A DNA stretch of 64,000 nt from Competibacter_A sp037045535 (lineage in GTDB: Bacteria > Pseudomonadota > Gammaproteobacteria > Competibacterales > Competibacteraceae). A model generated the notes under the pieces. That model was not told the DNA's origin. It did no database searches and saw nothing but the letters and a program-made list of their open reading frames with translations. This document shows positions 60,529 to 64,000 of the stretch, one piece after another. The position numbers and the translations under genes are program-made. The stretch lies in assembly GCA_037045535.1 (NCBI GenBank), contig JBAOHI010000021.1:1-64000 (forward strand). Direction: 5' to 3'. Every line of letters starts with the position of its first letter. Within the stretch, counting starts at the first letter, position 1.

Positions 60529-61538
60529 TCAATCGAGGAGTAGCCGGGTCTCCATATCCAGTTCGAAGCAGCCATAGGGATTGATGTGATCCCAGAACAG
60601 CGGTGTCAGCGCACTCAGATCCCTCGTGCTGAGCCGTCCCGCCCAGTGCGGCTGCGCCAGCACCCGCTGCAGCAACAGGGTATTGATGTAGATCAGGCAG
60701 TTCTGGAGTAGATGCAGGGCCAGCATGCTGACTTCATGATCCTCCCGGCGGTTGCTCGCCAACTCGCCCCGGCGGGCGAAGAAGACGAAGTCGGTGGCGC
60801 CATTCCAGTGCTCCACGACGTTCAGCCCGGCATTGATTTCCCGACGCAGGGCCTCGCTGTGCAGGTACCGGCACAGGAAGAGGGTCTTCACCGCCTTTCC
60901 CAGTTGGGTGAAAGCCTTGTAGGTCGGATGCCGAACGTTGTTCTTGATAAAGCGCCGGAGGATGGCCTCGGTCTCGGCGGTGCCGAGACGGACCGCAGTG
61001 ACTCGGTTTCCTTGATCATGTCGAGCAGGCCGGTCATCGGCCAGGTGGCGGCGATCTCCGCCTTGAGGGCGACGACATTGGGCGGTTCGGGAAGCGGATC
61101 GAAGGGCGTGACGGTGATCCGGCCACCCTGCGCCTCGCCGATCCGGACCAGACGGTTGTTGGGGAGTCCGCGATCGAGGGTCCGCAGGGCTTCCTTCATT
61201 TCGGCCTGGAGTGTGGCGATGAACATATCGGCGTCCAGCGCCTTGCGAAACCCGAACCAGTCCCGGATTTCGGACCGGTACCGCTCCAAAGTCCGATGCG
61301 ATAGCGCGATGGCTTGGGGACCGTCATCTGAAAGGCCGATCTGACGGGCTACAACTTCCGTCTTCACTGGATTGATGTCACTCAGTTGGTGGGGGAACCG
61401 GCAGTGCTGACGGAAGAACAACAGCAGCAACGCAAAGCTCAACCGATTGGTTGGATGCCTGGCCCGAACAAAATCCAGTTCGGCGGGTGTTAGCCACCAC
61501 TCTTCGGGGGGGATAGCATCGGGCGGCGCATTTTTCAT
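60529..61538 (-). pseudogene. Tn3-family transposase, middle deleted
   Basis: The N-terminal part from ATG 61538 has the DUF4158 domain: 'PPEEWWLTPAELDFVRARH', 'NRLSFALLLLFFRQHCRFP' and 'RYRSEIRDWFGFRKA'. Near 61000 it is joined to the C-terminal end of a Tn3 transposase: 'ETEAILRRFIKNNVRHPTY', 'KTLFLCRYLHSEALRREIN', 'LNVVEHWNGATDFVFFARR' and 'NPYGCFELDMETRLLLD'. The catalytic middle (about 600 residues in a ~1000-residue protein) is missing, and the frame changes at the join. Inactive. Confidence 0.88.
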
Positions 61539-61566
61539 AACGGAGTTCCAGCGCCGGCGAGCAATG

Positions 61567-61606
61567 GCCGACTTTTAACAAAATCTGTATCTTGTAAAAA
61601 GTTGGC
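61567..61606. other. Candidate recombination core site of the Tn3-element recombinase
   Basis: Arms 61567-61581 (GCCGACTTTTAACAA) and 61592-61606 are inverted repeats matching at 13 of 15 positions around a 10-base centre AATCTGTATC. It lies between the divergent transposase and recombinase genes, where TnpI-type transposons keep their resolution site. It may also hold the recombinase promoter. Confidence 0.65.
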
Positions 61607-61638
61607 TACCCTTGCGATAGGTAAATCAAGGGATTCCG

Positions 61639-62244
61639 ATGGACAAGAACCCTCCTCTCAACCGGCCAAGTGTAAAAAGAGATGTCTGCGAGGCTACAGA
61701 TGCCCATGAGCGTGGCAAGGATTTCCTGAGCGAGGAGGAACTCGGCGCCTTGCTGACAGCGGCCAAGGCGGGGCGGCATGGGATTCGTGATTACCTGCTG
61801 GTACTGACGATGTTTCGCCACGGTCTCCGTGTCAGCGAAGCTATTGGCCTCCGTCGCGATGAAGTCGATCTCGATCGCGCCCGGCTATGGGTACGGCGCC
61901 TCAAGAACGGCCTGGCCGTGGAACATCCGATCGCCGGCGATGAGCTGCGGGCCATCAAACGTTATCTCGCCCTGCGCGGCGATGCCCTGCCCTGGTTGTT
62001 CGTGTCGGAACGGGGCCAACCGTTCACCCGCCAGTCGGTGAACTATCTGATCGCCGCCGCCGCGGAGCGCGCCCAGTTGCCGCCGGTGCATCCGCACATG
62101 CTGCGCCATTCCTGTGGCTTTTATCTCGCGAACAAGGGCTACGATCTCCGCCTGATCCAGGATTACCTGGGCCATCGCGACCCAAAACACACGGTCCGCT
62201 ATACCCGGGTGGTGGGCCGTCGGTTCGAGGGGTTATGGCGGTGA
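61639..62244 (+). CDS. Tyrosine recombinase (TnpI-like resolvase) of the Tn3-family element
   Basis: 201 residues, short for the family, comparable with FimB/FimE-type recombinases. The catalytic set looks complete: 'FRHGLRVSEAIGLRRDEVD' (Arg), 'LWVRRLKNGLAVEHP' (Lys region), 'HMLRHSCGFYLANKG' (HxxR), 'YLGHRDPKHTVRYTRV' (His and Tyr). In Tn3 relatives of the Tn4430 type such an enzyme resolves cointegrates at a site next to its gene. AGGGATT precedes ATG 61639. Confidence 0.88.
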   Translation: MDKNPPLNRPSVKRDVCEATDAHERGKDFLSEEELGALLTAAKAGRHGIRDYLLVLTMFRHGLRVSEAIGLRRDEVDLDRARLWVRRLKNGLAVEHPIAGDELRAIKRYLALRGDALPWLFVSERGQPFTRQSVNYLIAAAAERAQLPPVHPHMLRHSCGFYLANKGYDLRLIQDYLGHRDPKHTVRYTRVVGRRFEGLWR

Positions 62245-62271
62245 GAGGAAACGCTCCTGTGGGGGGTAAAT

Positions 62272-62310
62272 CGATTTGGCGGTTTATGGCACGACTGTTG
62301 GGTCTACCCC
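62272..62310 (-). repeat. Right terminal inverted repeat of the Tn3-family element
   Basis: 39 bp, 36 of 39 matching the left end in inverse orientation; followed by the target copy TATTC at 62311-62315. Confidence 0.92.
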
Positions 62311-62377
62311 TATTCATGATTATGGGAATAATCTTGAATTTTTAGTCTAAAAAACATGTAAAAATACGTGTTATGTA

Positions 62378-62400
62378 ATTATCCGTTTGTTATTATCCGT
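62378..62400 (+). promoter_or_regulatory. Direct repeat ATTATCCGT upstream of the KfrA-like gene
   Basis: Two copies of ATTATCCGT (62378-62386 and 62392-62400) 14 bases apart in an AT-rich stretch ending 36 bases before the ATG. KfrA proteins repress their own gene, so these are candidate operators. Low certainty. Confidence 0.35.
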
Positions 62401-62435
62401 GCATCTTCAATCCTCACTGAGTGATTTGCCCCGTT

Positions 62436-63464
62436 ATGGCTCGCACTGGAATCAGTTATGAAGATGTTCGGAATGCAGCAGAAACATTACTCGGACGTGG
62501 CCTGAATCCCACTATCCAACGCATTCGCGAATTGCTCGGCACTGGCAGCAACACCACCATCAGCGAACACCTGAAAAGCTGGCAACAACAACTGTCCGAA
62601 ACAACCAAAATCGTTTTGCCACCCACCGTCCCTGAAGCAGTTAGGACGGCCTTGGAAGTGTTTTGGAAAATTGCGGTACAACAAGCTGAAGCCGTGTTCG
62701 AGGATCAACGGCTCGCAGCCACGCAGGCAGTCGCTGATGCCGAACAGTCGCGGAATTCAGCTCTCGCGGATTTGCACAAAGAGCAAACTGCCGCAAGCGA
62801 TTTTCGCCTGCAACTCGAAGCCTCCCAGACCACCGCCCGCACGCTAGCTGACCGCCTGTTGGTGGAACAGGAGCGTCGTGCCGCCGCTGAAACGGCTGTT
62901 GAATCTGCCGAACAGCGTGCCCTAACTGCTGCTGAAACCGTCGCGCAAATTCGCACCGAAACCGAAGCGCGGGTTGCGCAACTGGAAACCCTGCTCCAGC
63001 AATTGCGGGAGGATTTAAAACGACAAGAAGCGGAAGCCCACCGTCAGTTGGAAATAGAGCGTCAGCGTGGTGAGACAAACGAAATTCGTCTCACCCAAAT
63101 CCTCGACCAAAACCGCGCGGAATGGGCTGCCGAGCGCCAAGCGTTGATAACGGATAGAAATGACTGGAAAAATAGAGAAGCTGCTTGGCTCGAACGATTG
63201 GAAAAACAAGAGCGAGAGAACGCTTCGAATCGCGAAGCGCTAGCCGTTGCCAATGAACGCTTGCGCGGTTTAACCGTCGATGCTCAACAACTGAGAGACA
63301 GTCTGCGGGAAAGCGAGGCTCGCAATCTGGAAATCCTGCGCGTCACCGAGAATCTCCGTGGCGAGTTAAAAGCAGCATTCGATACTCAACAACACCTGCA
63401 AAAACAACTAGATCGGGAACGACGGGAACGGACCAAGCACAAACTCATACCCGACTCAAAATAG
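62436..63464 (+). CDS. KfrA-like DNA-binding coiled-coil protein
   Basis: 342 residues from ATG 62436 (GTG 62421 possible). The N-terminal KfrA domain is 'MARTGISYEDVRNAAETLL' through 'GTGSNTTISEHLKSWQQQL'. Residues 75-335 are a long Glu/Ala/Arg/Gln coiled coil ('EQRALTAAETVAQIRTETE'). KfrA was described on plasmids as an autorepressor with a role in partition; relatives occur on chromosomes and integrated elements. It is next to the Tn3-type element, but it lies outside the target duplication. Confidence 0.85.
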   Translation: MARTGISYEDVRNAAETLLGRGLNPTIQRIRELLGTGSNTTISEHLKSWQQQLSETTKIVLPPTVPEAVRTALEVFWKIAVQQAEAVFEDQRLAATQAVADAEQSRNSALADLHKEQTAASDFRLQLEASQTTARTLADRLLVEQERRAAAETAVESAEQRALTAAETVAQIRTETEARVAQLETLLQQLREDLKRQEAEAHRQLEIERQRGETNEIRLTQILDQNRAEWAAERQALITDRNDWKNREAAWLERLEKQERENASNREALAVANERLRGLTVDAQQLRDSLRESEARNLEILRVTENLRGELKAAFDTQQHLQKQLDRERRERTKHKLIPDSK

Positions 63465-63621
63465 CATTTTGAATATCTTCTATTCCCTGGTTAGAGCCGC
63501 GGAGAGTCGCTAAAATTTAAATCTCATGCACAGCATGGAAATTCGAGCGTTTTGCTCAAGATCTGCCAGCCGATCACTGGCATCCGCCATCGAATAAATA
63601 AAACCCGAGGTCCGCACACCC

Positions 63622-64000
63622 ATGAATACAGTGGTACACGCCCAGACCGAAAGCCGTCATCTGCTCTCCGGCAACGAGGCCGTGGCGCGTGCCGCCTGGG
63701 AGGCCGGGGTCCGGGTCGCTGCCGCCTACCCTGGCACACCCGCCACCGAAATCCTCGAAAATATCGCCCTTTACCCCAATATCTACTCCGAATGGTCCGT
63801 CAATGAAAAAGTGGCGGTGGAAGTTGCCATCGGTGCCTCGCTGGCAGGATCACGCGCCCTGGCTGCCATGAAGCACGTCGGTATGAACGTCGCTTCCGAT
63901 GCATTCATGACTCAATCACTGGCTGGCGTGGTCGGCGGGTTGGTCATCGTGGTAGCCGACGACGTGGGACTGTCTTCGTCGCAAAACGAACAGGATTCGC
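63622..64000 (+). CDS. iorA: Indolepyruvate ferredoxin oxidoreductase alpha subunit, 5' part
   Basis: 126 codons to the window edge from ATG 63622. 'HLLSGNEAVARAAWEAGVR', 'AAYPGTPATEILENIALYP', 'WSVNEKVAVEVAIGASLAG' and 'AAMKHVGMNVASDAFM' are the pyrimidine-domain start of IorA-type 2-oxoacid:ferredoxin oxidoreductases. It oxidatively decarboxylates aryl pyruvates to aryl-acetyl-CoA with TPP. iorB is expected downstream, beyond the window. Confidence 0.88.
   Translation, partial: MNTVVHAQTESRHLLSGNEAVARAAWEAGVRVAAAYPGTPATEILENIALYPNIYSEWSVNEKVAVEVAIGASLAGSRALAAMKHVGMNVASDAFMTQSLAGVVGGLVIVVADDVGLSSSQNEQDS

Larger units (their letters stand above)
60489..62310. mobile_element. Small Tn3-family element with intact ends and 5-bp target duplication
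   Basis: Two 39-bp inverted repeats (60489-60527 and 62272-62310) begin GGGGTAGACCCAACAGTCGT and differ at three positions. They are flanked by TATTC on both sides (60484-60488 and 62311-62315), the 5-bp duplication expected of Tn3. Inside are an internally deleted transposase gene (leftward), a palindromic recombination site and a complete tyrosine recombinase (rightward). Length is 1822 bp. With no working transposase it would need one supplied elsewhere in the cell. Confidence 0.92.

Overview
The window looks like a chromosomal segment of a gammaproteobacterium with a GC-rich genome. The arrangement smpB / ratA-rnfH / bamE / fur, a CysB regulator, a GMP reductase close to the enterobacterial GuaC, and a D-2-hydroxyglutarate dehydrogenase divergent from serA all point that way. 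A cluster of glycogen genes (glgX, glgB, glgC, malQ) would suit a glycogen-storing organism such as a Competibacter relative, but that assignment is inference.

Layout. 1-6.3 kb is an accessory island: the end of a type I hsdS, a chain of toxin-antitoxin-like genes (antitoxin plus PIN stub, MNT/HEPN, VapBC), hsdR and a YgjP-type metallopeptidase. 6.3-9.1 kb is the conserved ssrA/smpB/ratA/rnfH/bamE/fur block. 9.1-16.7 kb is a urease operon without ureG, preceded on the same strand by a large hybrid histidine kinase. 17-25 kb holds a partner-switching set (RsbW-like ATPase, STAS protein, Ser/Thr kinase) around a SWIM-zinc-finger protein and a very long helical protein. 25-27.9 kb carries a Mut7-C RNase, a DUF2782 protein and rtcB with a structured upstream transcript. 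28-32.5 kb is a second accessory patch: two P-loop ATPase genes, one with a membrane segment built of Gly-Leu-Ala repeats, then an AlbA_2/Schlafen-like ATP-binding protein. 32.5-36.4 kb is the serine pathway pair and two small conserved proteins. 36.4-48.9 kb mixes sulfate import (cysTWA, cysB) with glycogen metabolism and contains a distant Tus homologue. 48.9-57 kb has guaC, thiM and gltBD. 57-62.4 kb holds a broken integrase, a YeiE/YeiH pair and a small Tn3-family transposon with intact ends. 62.4-64 kb has a KfrA-like coiled-coil protein and the start of an indolepyruvate oxidoreductase.

Two cross-cutting observations matter most. First, nearly every broken gene, including housekeeping genes (serA, gltB, ureC), can be restored by removing single extra bases. 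This is the signature of sequence-level insertion errors more than of gene decay. Second, a 14-base motif occurs three times between 35.9 and 42.7 kb. One copy lies just upstream of the Tus-like gene and one at its 3' end, so it is a candidate binding site for that protein.

All calls rest on reading the sequence and on remembered family motifs; no database search was run.
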